From: Prillingera fragicola
Taxonomy: Eukaryota; Basidiomycota; Tremellomycetes; Trichosporonales; Trichosporonaceae
Length of the DNA stretch: 64,000 nt
Reading direction: 5' to 3'
Assembly (NCBI GenBank): GCA_002335605.1
Contig: BEDY01000001.1
Location: forward strand, 2,046,001-2,110,000
The first letter of the stretch is position 1. Each line of letters opens with the position of its first letter. Positions 35,354 through 45,740 of this stretch are shown in pieces. Below the pieces are notes generated by a model. The model made no database searches. It was not told the origin of the DNA and was given only the letters and a program-made list of their open reading frames with translations. A program made the position numbers and the translations under genes.

Positions 35354-37640
35354 TTAACGGGTACAGGAAAGCCCAGGGAACGGGGTCTGGGTGTGCAAAC
35401 TGCGCTCCGACTTCGACTGTAGCACCGCTGGATAGCGAGCCCGTTTGACGCAAGGACCCGGGGCCGAGGGGCGGGCAAGAAATGGTAACGGCGTGGACCG
35501 ACGCGAAGCGGGCGGTGTCGTTGATGCCTCACTGGTTGACGACGTGTGGGGGGATGGGGTATTGACAGGGTCTGCCACCAGTGCGTCGCGGAGGATACTA
35601 TCCATTTGACCGGGCGACACCACCCGGATCGTAACGCCGTTCTTCTTCAGCTCCGAGATCAGCTGCTTGAGATGGCGGACGTGAGCCGGACCAGCGAAAG
35701 AAGCAGCATCTGCCCCAAGTGGCAGCCCGTCATCAATGTCTTGTGGGCTTGCCTGGCTCCAGCCGGCCTCGCCGTGCTGAGTCGGCTCAGCTTCTCCTAC
35801 ACCGTCCTCCTCTCTGTCACCAGTATCACCGGTTCCACCCCCACCAGTCCCCCCAGTTCCACCAGTACCATCAGTTTGCCCGCCACTACTCCCTTCTCCG
35901 CCGGCCCTTTCACTCGACCCTCCATTGCCGCCTTCGCCCCCCTCTCCGGCTCCTCCAGCCCCCCCTCCTGCTCCTCCCCGACCATTGCCACCTCCACTAG
36001 GCCCTCCACCCGCCTCAGCTTCATCGTGTTGCGGACCACCGCTACCCCCTGCCGGCTTGCGCTTACGAGAGCGAAGTTGCCCCACGTCCTTGGCAAGCTT
36101 GGGACGTGCCTCCTTGATGAGAGTTAAGCGGTCGTCGTCGTCGTCGACACGGATCTCTATTTTCTGACCCAGCCCCATAGCGTCGACGTCTGAAAGAGGC
36201 AAGAGGCGTGGGCGCTTCACACATTCTGACGTCTTTTGTTCGTCATTGACAAAGGCGGACGCCAGACAATTCAGATACACCTGGGCCGTGTCAAAGTTGA
36301 ACCAATCGAAAGCTCTTTCCCCGACTTGAATAGGGGTGACCCGGCGCTCGCCCAGGAGAAAGTCGTGCGGAAAAAGGTCATATAGGTTGCGGAGAGAAAA
36401 GAGGTCGTCCACTGATTGCACGCCCTTCTCTGCGTCTAGCTCGACAGTAATGACCGAGCCCAGGACGACAAGGCGGGCGAGCTTTGAACCGACGAGGAGC
36501 ATTCCGTGGCAGGCACCAAAAGCTTGATGAGCAGACAAGGCATATGAAAACTCTTGGGCTAGGCCAATGCGTGCTTTGATGCGGCGATCGTAGGCGGTGG
36601 CGGTCGCCCTCCAACGAGCAGTGTTCTCAGGCGGTGGAGCAAGATCTTTCCATGCCAACGAAGGACCGCCAGCTGGAGTTTTGGGTTGGACACGAAGGTT
36701 CTTCATCTCTGGAAGGCCAGTGATAGACCCCAGGAGGTGCGACAGGCGGGTACTCTGGCCGGTAATCTCGCCAAGAATGTCGTTGCTGACACGGCGTAGC
36801 TCACCCTCGTCCTCGTGGACGTCCTGACTTCAGCATAATTCTACGGCGCTGGACGTACCACCACTGACTGGAGCTCTTTCAAAACGACCTTTTCGTCTTC
36901 GCAAAACGAGGAGGCCTCTTCGTCTGTGCCGACAGGAGATTCAGGCAGCGAGAGGAGGTGGGCGGCCTTGCGTACGCGATACACATAGTCTCGGATCGCC
37001 AATGCCTCGTCGAGGGAGCTGGACAGTGATTTGACTTCCACTGTGCACAGTACTCCGCTGTGACGATGATTCTTCACCTGGCAACTCCGTACAGCAGTAA
37101 AATCCGGCTCGTTGATACCCCATTTCTCGTATTTGAACAGAGACGAGGCGGTGATTGAATTTGAATTTCCAGAGGGAGTCTGATGGTATCAGTCACGACA
37201 ATGGCTGCTTTCGTTAAACGCACTTGACGCTTCTTTGAATGGAGCTGCTTGAGCTCGTTGAAAACCGCATGCGTCTTTGACTCATTGTAGGGTTTGCCGT
37301 TCTCTACAAAGAAGCGAGAGCCGTTGGTCAAGTCCTTCTCTGTGAATACTTGAAACCCTGTATCGCTCGCGCTGACGAGGACGTGAAAAGCCGGCTCAAG
37401 GGACATACGAAGTTCAGGCTCCTCACCTTGGCCTTCCACTTGGCGTAGAAGCTTGCTTTGCAGCATGCCAAAGTTGGTTGAGTGGAACTGGTCACGTAGG
37501 CACTCCGCAATGTCCAGACTGCGTCGCAACTTGCAAGCGACATCCCTCCATGTATTCGGTTTATCCTCATTCTGAAAGACACACTCATCGAGAAGTGGAG
37601 TGACGGTGAGACCGATGTCGGGCCTCTCACTTGCGCTCAT
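35354..37640 (-). CDS. PD-(D/E)XK-like protein resembling the N-terminal part of fungal FunK1-type proteins, Gly-rich tail
   Basis: Three exons join in frame (37224-37640, 36859-37179, 35354-36823) into about 735 residues. ATG at 37640 gives MSASERPDIGLTVTPLLDE. Residues 155-190 contain INEPDFTAV and VLCTVEVKS: Pro164-Asp165 and Glu187-x-Lys189 have the layout of a PD-(D/E)XK nuclease core, with a preceding Glu in YNESKTHAVFNE and a following helix (LDEALAIRDYVYRVRKAA). Further on, ACHGMLLVGSKLARLVVLG and VITVELD resemble the strand region that lies between such a domain and the kinase in fungal FunK1 proteins. In place of a kinase this protein has a long Gly-rich linker and ends in a Ser/Pro/Arg-rich tail. 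The family link is by my own reading of patterns, not by a search. It is head to head with the kinase-like gene, 402 bp apart. Confidence 0.6.
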
Positions 37641-38042
37641 GATTGGGCTTTGAGCGCAGGAAAAGTAAAGTGGTTGAAACCAACACAGGATGGTGACAGG
37701 ACCCATTGAAGGGACACACCAGGTCAGCACTCATGATTACGTCATCGGCACGTGGGCCAGAGCCGTTGCGGCTGTTTTGGGTGGCAAACTCGACGCGACG
37801 ACAACATGATCAGTAGTGGTTTTAGCAGTTGCTGTTGTTACTGCGACACACCATGATGGTCTCGTCAAACGGTACGAGCTGGAACACATTGGATGGGTGG
37901 CTGATTTCTAGATGGCGACCAGTCGACGCCTCCATCACCTCCCACATGCCGCCCACCGCCACCCAATGACCATGATCAACTGACAAGGGGGTATCAAGAT
38001 CTCGAACGCAAGCTCAAGGCCGCAAACGACAAACTCAAGGTC
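37641..38042. promoter_or_regulatory. Shared divergent promoter region
   Basis: About 400 bp separates the start codons of the PD-(D/E)XK-like gene (minus) and the DUF3669 gene (plus), so one short region must drive both. The in-frame stretch just before 38043 reads as coiled-coil coding sequence (YQDLERKLKAANDKLK), so the plus gene may start further upstream with a missed exon. Specific sites were not identified. Confidence 0.5.
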
Positions 38043-39263
38043 ATGTCAGAGCATTCTAGACGAGACCAACGACAGATCAATTCCCTGAAGCAGAAAGTGG
38101 ATGCGCTCGAGCTAGGAAGAGCAAGTGGCGCACACCGTTTGGAGGTGCTTGGCAAGGGCTCTTTCGGTACCGTTTACCACTACCCCACCCATTCCACCGT
38201 GTACAAGTCGGTCCAGACTCTATACAGCGACCCCAGTCTCTATGAGGAGTTCACACTGTACGTAAAGTAGACTGCAAAAGCTGAGTGACAGGTATTCAGA
38301 AGTGTATACAGCCACGGGTCGTTCTGCCGCCGCATGGTCGTTCTGCACTCCCCGCGTCTGGGCTTATTGGCGGGCGTCGACTTCTGAAGTGAATGGGCCA
38401 GAAGCTTCACCATATCGTCCCAAAAACTCTCCTCGGACGAGCCCGCCAAGCGGGGACCCGCGCTCATCCGTCTGGGCGGAGTTCACGACCTCAACTTTCG
38501 TCATGGACCTCATCCCTTCGCTACCACCAGTCATTGCCGACACGTACGTCAAGCTTTTCATGGCTCCAAACATACAGGAATCTTCCCCCCGTATTCGCCT
38601 TCTTCGCCTGTATTTTGGACGAGACTCTCTGCCAGCGCAGACCACCGATCACCACCCTGCCCTTGCTCCCGATCCGCCTTTGGACTTGACACGATACCAG
38701 AAGCTTCGTGAAGCTGTGGACTTGTCCATGCCAATGCCGGAAGATGTGGCTCGTGGCATGGGCCAACTGCTTGCCCGCCTGCACTGGGCGGTAGGTGTGA
38801 ATGGGTGTGACGTAGAGCTGGTGCTTGGCAGCGTCCCCGTCAATGGGCAAGCCATGCTTCAATGCCATGTTCTGGACTTTAACCAGGTATGTCCGTTGGG
38901 TGAATCTGGACACTGCTAATGACCTAGTGCCAACGCTGGCTCACCCGCCATCCGCTCCAGAATCTCGACGCCGACACTCTTACGATCGGACACTACACAG
39001 ACCTCGTAGACGGCGGAAGGCGCCTTGCCACACTCATTGCCGGGCAGGAGCTCTACTACCCGCGTCCCCATCACACAACTCTTTACAAACCATTCAAGAC
39101 CGCATACGTCGACACAGTTGACGAGCTTGTTCGCAATGCCGATCCCTCGGACCAATATGGGTGGCACAATCGGATTCGGGACGGGGTGGCATCGTTCTTT
39201 GACACGTATGAAGAAATCGACACGAAGAAGCGCGCGCGCAGGTCCAGACTCTTCGGGCCCTAG
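38043..39263 (+). CDS. DUF3669-type kinase-like protein with N-terminal coiled coil
   Basis: The N-terminus (SLKQKVDALELG) is a short coiled coil, then a glycine loop LGKGSFGTVY (residues 37-46) and a Lys in STVYKSV. Introns near 38261-38292 and 38888-38927 keep frame. The DUF3669 signature follows: VMDLIPSLPPVIADTYV, RIRLLRLYFGRD, LLARLHWAVGVNGCDVELVLG, VLDFNQCQRW and ELYYPRP. In this fold family the HW...D and LDFNQ segments sit where a kinase has its catalytic loop and DFG, so a kinase-like fold is reasonable. The middle (residues 78-135, rich in Ser, Pro and Arg) is poorly conserved by eye. The substrate is not known. Upstream coiled-coil coding sequence without an ATG suggests an extra first exon. 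Confidence 0.7.
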
Positions 39264-39552
39264 CTGGTTCAACAAGACCTAAAACGCCTGATGTATAAAA
39301 CGCCTGATGTATAAAACGCCTGATGTATTACATGCCCTGAATGGGGGGGGGGGGGAGTGTCTGTGGGGTTGCGGAGTTATCTTGGTGTACACCTGCACCC
39401 AGACCACCAATCCATGCACTGATCAGTGATCAGTGACTCGCCTTGACGAGGCCCCCCTCGGCCGGGGGGTGGTTCGCTTTGAGACAAACGAGTACAGACA
39501 AAGGTCCACAGAAAGTAACGATTCAAGCGAGCCAGCCGCCCTGAGGGGGCTC
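39264..39552. other. Convergent 3' region with short repeats
   Basis: The region between the DUF3669 gene and the glycosyltransferase-like gene holds three copies of aaaacgcctgatgtat (39282-39330), a run of about 12 G near 39342, tandem TGATCA sites (39420-39434) and two GC hairpins. No gene is seen. Confidence 0.7.
39443..39476. repeat. GC hairpin, copy C
   Basis: TTGACGAG leads into CCCCCCTCGGCCGGGGGG, a perfect stem of six or more GC pairs, then TTCGC. The leader TTGACGAG is the same as in copies B and E. Confidence 0.8.
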
Positions 39553-39555
39553 TCA
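39526..39555. repeat. GC hairpin, copy D (weak)
   Basis: GCGAGCC and GCCCT pair imperfectly with AGGGGGCTCTC. It overlaps the stop codon of the glycosyltransferase-like gene. This is the most diverged member, included with caution. Confidence 0.45.
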
Positions 39556-41274
39556 CCCTTCCCTCTCCCACTTCAAGTTACCTACCCTCCGCATCAACAT
39601 CTTTCGCCAAATCCTGGCATTCTCCTTTCGCAGCGCATCCTTGTATGCCGTCCACGAGGGGTATGGCTTGACATTATTCCACGCGGGGCGGTACCACTTG
39701 CCCGGTGCCCGCGAGGGGGGTGCCGGTGTGGGCGCGTTGCCAAACTCGTGCTCCCACGGGTCGATGCCCTGGCGGAGCAAGGTGAGGGCGCCAATCTCCG
39801 AGTTTGACACCGGGTTGACAATGTACGCGGTCGGGTTGAGATAGGTGTAGGCTTCGAGCTCGGGCTCGTTGATGAGAACAGGCGTCTCGGCGATAATGGC
39901 CGCTGGGATCGAGGCCGAGGAGCGCCTCTGCGTGTATAGGTCGCCTGCAAAGGCGGGGAATATAATGTCCTGCAATCAGTACCGCGTGGTTACAAATTAC
40001 TCACCATTCCGCGCAAGAGCTCGTAAAACTCGAGCACTGTGGCATTGTCGCGGACGTGCACCACTGGGTGCGCTGGGTCACGCAACAATGGCGGGTACTT
40101 TGGTGCAAGGCCATACTCGTACCCGATAAAGTGGAGCGTGAATGAGTCCTGGCCTGGGATGGGGAACAGGCGGTTGGCCTTGGTCACTCGTTGGTTTTTG
40201 CCAACGACCTCGACCTCTTTGATTTCATAGCCCCAGTTTGCCGGATTTTCCAAAATGGAGGCCTCGAGTTCGCGCATAATGCCCTCATAGTCGCGGCTTT
40301 CCTGGTTGATGCGCCCGACAACACATGCCTTGTTGTAGTGCGCGGTGTGGACTTTGGGTGCAATGTCGCTGGGGAGGTTGAATACCTGCGGTCAGCTCAT
40401 AGCCGCCCGCGTTGTCACTCACGGGTGCAAACCACTCGACGGGTGTGGTCGCCCAGTACGGCTGCGTCAGCGTCGTCTCCCAGCGCTGGATTATACGTGT
40501 TAGCGCTCTTGCAGAGTGCGAGCCGAGTGTGAGAAACGTGAGGCGAGCCTCGCTGCCAATGGGCGCCACAAAGTCGTTGTTGATGTCAACGCCGCCCTGT
40601 GGGTTGCCAAACCAGTCGAGCTCGTGCACCTGGCAGATGACGTGCACTTTTGTCTCCTGGAGCGCCGCCGTCAAGTCGTCAAGGTTGGACCAAAACTTGC
40701 GATCACCTAGACCGTCAGCATGGCCAGTCGTGGCAACACTCACAAGTGTTGAGGACGACTGCGTGGAAATCGCCTTGCCGAATGCGTGAGATGGACTCGC
40801 TCAAGTGTATGGGTTGGTGTGGGTAAATGTCCTTGAGAACAGAGCCGTGCTCCCATTCTGCGCGGTCTGCTGTCAGCCGGCGCGCGCGTGCGCTGCAACT
40901 CACTGAACAGCGTCGTATTGGCACCCAGGTCGTGCAGCACTTGTAACACCGAGCTAACGACTTCTGCAACAGTGTAAGCTCCCAGCTGCCCACGACGACT
41001 CACCTCCATGATAGCTGCTGACCTCGATGACGGCAACGTTCATGTTCTCAGGGCGTCTTCCCGTTCCACCGATAAGGCCCATGGATTGGAGCGTTGCATA
41101 TGCCGCTGATTCTGGCGGTGTGCTTGAAATGAGCCAAAACATGGTCAGCAGCCCAATGGCTGTGGCCATCAGCCTCCCATAGCGAATCACCATGCGGCCA
41201 AGACGGTATTGTGAGAGAGCAGCTCTTGTACGATGAAATGTCGGTGGTCGAGCTTTGCGCATCGACGACGACAT
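39553..41274 (-). CDS. Type II membrane glycosyltransferase-like protein
   Basis: A membrane-anchored protein that resembles GT-B glycosyltransferases. ATG at 41274 gives MSSSMRKARPPTFHRTRA; a basic cytosolic stretch precedes one anchor (LMATAIGLLTMFWLIS), as in Golgi type II proteins. About five short introns join EVSSYHG to EVVSSVLQVLHDLGANTTLF, then EWEHGSVLKDIYPHQPIH, then GDRKFWSNLDDLTAAL, HVICQVHELDWFGNP and LTFLTLGSHSARALTRI. The C-terminal half has the GT-B feel: HYNKACVVGRINQE, FTLHFIGYEYG, VLEFYELLRGMDIIFPAFA and SIPAAIIAETPVLINEP, like a sugar-nucleotide binding Rossmann half. The donor and acceptor are unknown. A longer ORF at 41048-41599 in another frame is rejected as the start. 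Confidence is good for a real gene, moderate for the class. Confidence 0.62.
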
Positions 41275-42499
41275 GCGCCCTAGTCCAGTCTGCGTGCGGT
41301 CGTGGGTTGCCACCGCCGACTATGGGACGCTCGGCCCGGCTCTGCACGGAGTAGGGCTGGCTGCTTGGGCGATAATATAGGAGGGAGTGAGGGTAGAGCG
41401 GGGCTGTGATGATGGGCTCGCCCTCCACCTTTGTCGGTAGAGCTGGGCTCTCGTGGGCTTGGCTTGATCGGTGCGCTGCTGATGGTCCGGAATCAGGATA
41501 CAAGCGGCCGGGAGGGGTTTGTGGAGTGCGTGGGAGGATTGCACGGTGAGGGAGGATAGAGAGAGTGAGAAGTACGATGACAATGACCTGCGGGTACATC
41601 CTTTGACACTATCGGGGACAACAGACCATGTGCCCAGGCACGGCTGCACCCAACATAGAGAGTTCAAGCTGTCAAGAGCGCTGTCGTTCAGGCTCTTGGT
41701 AGAGTCAAAGCACCTCCCTTCGTGTGCTTGCCAGATGCAAAGATGCACCCCACTCGCCTACTGTTATTAGATCGCTCAAATACACGGTGGCAAATGTCAA
41801 CAAATACGCGCCCAACAAGGCAGTGGCACGACCCGGGCGCGCCTCCATCCGACAGTGGGCTTCCACTGCTGCATCTCCGCTCCAGACTACATTTGTACAG
41901 CGCAAGAGGGCAAGAAACAGCAGCGTCTCACAAGATCACAAGCTCACAAGTAATGAGTGACAATACGAGGAGCAAAGACGGGAAGGAAGAACGTAATTTC
42001 CATTCCCCGCCACAGGAGTCAAGCCACGAACGGGAACGCGAGCTTGCACATGGTCCCGACAACGAGGCAAAGCCGTGTCCTTGTGGCCGAACCCGACCGG
42101 AAAACGATTGCAGGCCTCGAAAGCAAGCATGTAGACTGCTATCATTTTCTGAACAACTCGAGCTGATCTGAGCAATGAGGAACACATAGATGGAAGGAGA
42201 ATGAATTGGGTACGAATCAGGCGAAAGTGATCGCCCGTCGATCCGCAGCAAGCCACGATTTTCAGGCACTTCTGGTTCTTTTGCATCAACAACCGGCCCT
42301 CTTGGGACACTCTGGCCTTTATCCATGACTGTAGAGTAGCAAGACTAACAAGCCAGTACGTCGCGCCTCCTTTTGTTTCTGTTGTATTCTTGACGAGCCC
42401 CCCTCAGAGGGAGCTCGCGGCTTTGCCCCCTGGAGACTCTTGAACACGCGTCAACCAGTGACGTTTCATACTCTTCATAGCTACAACATCGACCACCAC
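41275..42499. other. Gene-poor region with one GC hairpin
   Basis: About 1.2 kb upstream of the glycosyltransferase-like gene and at the 3' side of the small secreted protein gene. It contains copy E of the GC hairpin. ORFs in both directions lack recognisable domains. Confidence 0.5.
42390..42418. repeat. GC hairpin, copy E
   Basis: TTGACGAGCCCCCCTC then GAGGGAGCTCGC: arms GAGC...CCCTC and GAGGG...GCTC fold around a single-base loop with small bulges. About 80 bp downstream of the 3' end of the secreted-protein gene. Confidence 0.8.
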
Positions 42500-42991
42500 C
42501 TATTTGCAGTGGAACGGGCCCTTGACAACTTCGGCTTTACCCATGACAGCCGTGACGAAGACACAATCCCCATCGGTCCCCTTGACCCTCAAGCTGCCGG
42601 CATAGCTTTTGTACTTTCCAATATCGGTCGCGTAGCCGATAAAGTCGACTTCGTCCTTTTTCTTGCCCTTTTGCACGGCGAGGTGGGCAGTCATGTCCGC
42701 GGCCTTGCCCGTGAGATTGTCCACTACCAGGCAGTTGGTGCCCTTGTCCTTGGAAGAGTAGTAGAGGCGCCACTGGGCCTTGCCATTGTTGAACTTGCCG
42801 CCATCAATCTGGTTGCCCGGGCACGTGTTCGAGTTGACATATGACCCGGCGCCGCCGACATAGGACTTGCGCGCCACTAGCTTGTGGGTGTGGCCGGGGA
42901 GGGTGTCGGGGGACGCATCGGCGTCGGGCTCGGCTGTGGGTGCGGCGACGGCGAGCGTCGCAAAGAGGGCGAGGAGGGTTGTGACGAGCAT
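42500..42991 (-). CDS. Small secreted protein, lineage-specific
   Basis: Single exon of 163 residues. ATG at 42991 gives MLVTTLLALFATLAVAAPTAEP, a clear signal peptide (hydrophobic LLALFATLAVAA then APTA cleavage region). A short acidic propeptide-like stretch ends near LVARKSY, a likely Kex2-style or dibasic cut (AR-K). The mature part has four Cys (NTCPGN, TNCLVV, GDCVFV, FHCK), enough for two disulfides, and a Lys/Gly-rich core (QKGKKKDEVDFIGYATD). I recognise no named family; an extracellular matrix, effector or antimicrobial-like role is possible but not shown. Confidence 0.75.
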   Translation of the reverse strand: MLVTTLLALFATLAVAAPTAEPDADASPDTLPGHTHKLVARKSYVGGAGSYVNSNTCPGNQIDGGKFNNGKAQWRLYYSSKDKGTNCLVVDNLTGKAADMTAHLAVQKGKKKDEVDFIGYATDIGKYKSYAGSLRVKGTDGDCVFVTAVMGKAEVVKGPFHCK

Positions 42992-44142
42992 TCTGTGCGA
43001 GCGGCTTTGATACGGGAGGGCAATGGTTTGGGGAGCTGGCCTTATATCCCTTCTTCTCCACAATGAACTTTGAGCGTGCGACTCACACTGCATGTGATGC
43101 CACACTTGTCCCGTCACCTCGACGGCAGTGACCCAGATCTCCTCGCGACCTCGGGGGGTCCCCAAACCTCAAGGCTCACAAGGCGCGGTGGATAATGGCA
43201 CAAATACGATAGCGGCCAAGTCACAAGACGCGTGGTCTGGCCTGGATTGGGAGCGCGTACATTGCCGTCGAGGTGGCTCCGCAGGCACATGTCGGCATGT
43301 CGGCGTCTGCTTCTACGTCGCGCTCTCTGCAATCACATCTTGAGTTTGAAGGTTGAGGCACGATGGTTCGTGTTTCGGCAGCCGTCAGCGGTTCCCGAGT
43401 CACCATGCAGCACTGCGGTGTAAGGTTGACGAGGCAGTCGGAACAGTGCGCGGAAGAGCCGGAAGAGCACCGTCTCAAGCCAGCCCTAAAGCCAGGCTCC
43501 AACTGAAACGCCTACTCTGCGATAAATGATACTCGGCGCTCCTGCCCTCCCCACTCCCCGGTTCCTCGTCCACTCGTCTCTCAGCTTGAAGAGCCGACGC
43601 CTCAACTCGTCATTGCCGTCCGAGTCCCGGGCTTGCAGGCGTGCTCGGCTGGGGTAGCATACAATATCTGCGGTGGCATCAAAGAAGTTGCAACTGTCTG
43701 TCGCACCGGTTGCCGCGAGCTAGTAGTGCTTGAAGAGAACGTCGTCGATCCTGTCCCGTTAGTACCTGTTCAGCGGGTAGAGCTAGTTGGGCGCTATCGG
43801 AGCTGCTGCCTACGAGCCCTATAATGTGTGGGTATGCGCTTGCGTCCTTTTGGCATGATTTTGTGATTACTGTGGACGCTGTGGACTTGAGTTGACAAGG
43901 ATGATCCAATGATTGTTTTGTGTTACCTTCCCTTTACGTAAGGCAGACAACAGCCTTCTGCATGCAGCTTTGGCAGTAGTCTGGTCAAAGGCAGGCAGTC
44001 ACAGCTCTAATGTACTTGAACACCCCCACAGCACTCCGATCCTCCGAGCTCCTAGCCAAGCAGCGCTGATACACATCCATCCGCAACAAATCCTATCTAA
44101 CCCGCGCGCTCTCTGCTGAGCCCCCTGGGCTCACGGTCCCCT
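42992..44142. other. Gene-poor region between secreted-protein gene and GLC8
   Basis: A 1.15 kb gap with the secreted-protein promoter and the GLC8 3' flank. GC hairpin copy F is at 44117-44133. No supported ORF. Confidence 0.5.
44117..44133. repeat. GC hairpin, copy F
   Basis: Arms TGAGCCC (44117-44123) and GGGCTCA (44127-44133) pair perfectly around a 3-base loop (CCT). It lies 10 bp past the GLC8 stop codon. Confidence 0.7.
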
Positions 44143-45196
44143 TCAGACACCATTGGCGCTCGCACCGTTAGGCACAGCCTGCGGCGCCGCGTCCTCTTCC
44201 TCCTCGTCGTCCATCTCGCGGCTCTTCTTGAGCGCAAACGCCGCCTCCTGGCCATAGTGCATTGCGCGCTTCTTCTGGAAATCGCGCTTGTGCGCCTTGG
44301 CCTCCTCGTCGAGTCCCTCGTCTTCAGAGTCAAACACCTCGGAGCCGCCCGTGACGCTGCTGGCGGCGTTGCCCGACGTGTTGGCATAGGTCGCGCCCAT
44401 GAGCGCCGGAATCGCCTGGGAGGGCGACGACGGCTGGCCAGGGCGCACCGGGTGGGGCTTGTCTGGGAGCGAAAAGGAGGCAGAGCGAGACGAACCAGAC
44501 GAGGCCGCCGAGGAGGCGCGGCGGGCGTTCTGGCTCGTGTTCTGCTCGGTCGACTCGGCGAGTGCGCGCGTCGAGTGCGTTGGGCTGGCTGGTCAGTGCG
44601 CTCGTGGGGTGGAGCTTACCTCGACGACAAGGCGGACGAGTTGGTCAGGTCAAAGTCGGGCACCTCTGTGCCGGTTAGCACTGAGTCAGTGTGGAGGTGC
44701 TACGCACCTTCAATTCCGAGGACAACGTCGTTCTCGGCATCGTAGCGAACGTAGGGAGTCTTGGGCTCGTCAATCTTCCTGAATCTCGTCAGCGCTGTGA
44801 TGGTCCAGTCAAACGCACATTAACGAATCCTTTTGAATCTCTGTGAGCGCAATGTTGGCTTCGTCCCACGTCAAGCTGTCAGGTGTGAGCACGGTGGCAA
44901 TGGCAGAATTCAGCCAAGACTAACTGGTCCCTGTCGCGCAGGTCGCCGCCCGAGACGTTGCGGTACGAGTTCTTGAGGATGCCGCGTGCAGGAGGAGGCC
45001 GAGCGCCGCTTGGCTGGAGAGCGTGTGACTCGTCGTCGTCGACGTCAATGTCATTAGGGACAGTGTTTGAGTCTGGGCAAGGGTCGTTGATGAGGTCCTG
45101 CTGCTGGGCTACAATGCCGCTAGCAGCTGGTGGTGGAATGTCAATGTGAGAAGGGTGGGGGTGTGTTTCGCTGTATGGGAGTTTGTTGTCGTCCAT
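44143..45196 (-). CDS. GLC8: Protein phosphatase 1 regulator, inhibitor-2 type (Glc8)
   Basis: Glc8/inhibitor-2 binds type 1 protein phosphatase and tunes its activity and metal loading, in nucleus and cytosol. ATG at 45196 gives MDDNKLPYSETHPHPSH. The family marks appear in order: RGILKNSYRNVSGG (the RGILK box), LTWDEANIALTEIQKDS (after a splice join), KIDEPKTPYVRYDAEND (the KIDEPKTPY box with its phosphorylatable Thr), and near the C-terminus MHYGQEAAFALKKSREMDD. About four short introns are needed; their joins keep frame. The acidic C-terminal end (EEEEDAAP) is typical. Length about 250 residues. The protein is disordered, so only these motifs are conserved. Confidence 0.85.
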
Positions 45197-45740
45197 TGTG
45201 AGAGGGGTGGTGTAGGTAAAGCAGTGGAGAGAGGTGTTGTTGATTGAGGGCAAGTAGTCGTAGTGGATGTGGACTAGGGTAGGACAATGGGTGGTAGGCT
45301 GCTCTCCATACGTCGCTGCAGCCACCCCGTCGGAATAAAAGGGAGGACTGTATATAAAACCAATTTGCTTCCGGGTCAGAACAACCTGTGACCGCATGCC
45401 TAACTCTTGCCACTGACAAACAGGCTTGCGAACTGTTCGCATGCCTAATCTTTACGTAACATGCCTGTACGACTCCTATCCGCCGTGAGCCTATCAGGAC
45501 GCGTCTCCCCTTGCCCTGTAGAGGTTTCGGCATCATTCCACGCGCGTTGGATGGAAACGGAGATTGCTTGTCCTCCACGTCGACGACCCTCTGGCTGACA
45601 CGACAGTCATTCATTGCTCGCACTCGTCTCTCTCTCTCTCTCAACAACAATCTCTCTCTCTTCTCCATCCCCAAAACAAAGCTAATCGTTACCCCTTTCT
45701 CTTTCTAATCAAAAGAGCAACAAACAACGATCATCACACA

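Noticed and set aside
41048..41599. ORF starting with a hydrophobic leader, MYPQVIVIVLLTLSILPH
   Set aside because: It looks like a signal peptide but overlaps the glycosyltransferase-like start in another frame and has no domain after the leader; the other frame splices into a coherent protein.
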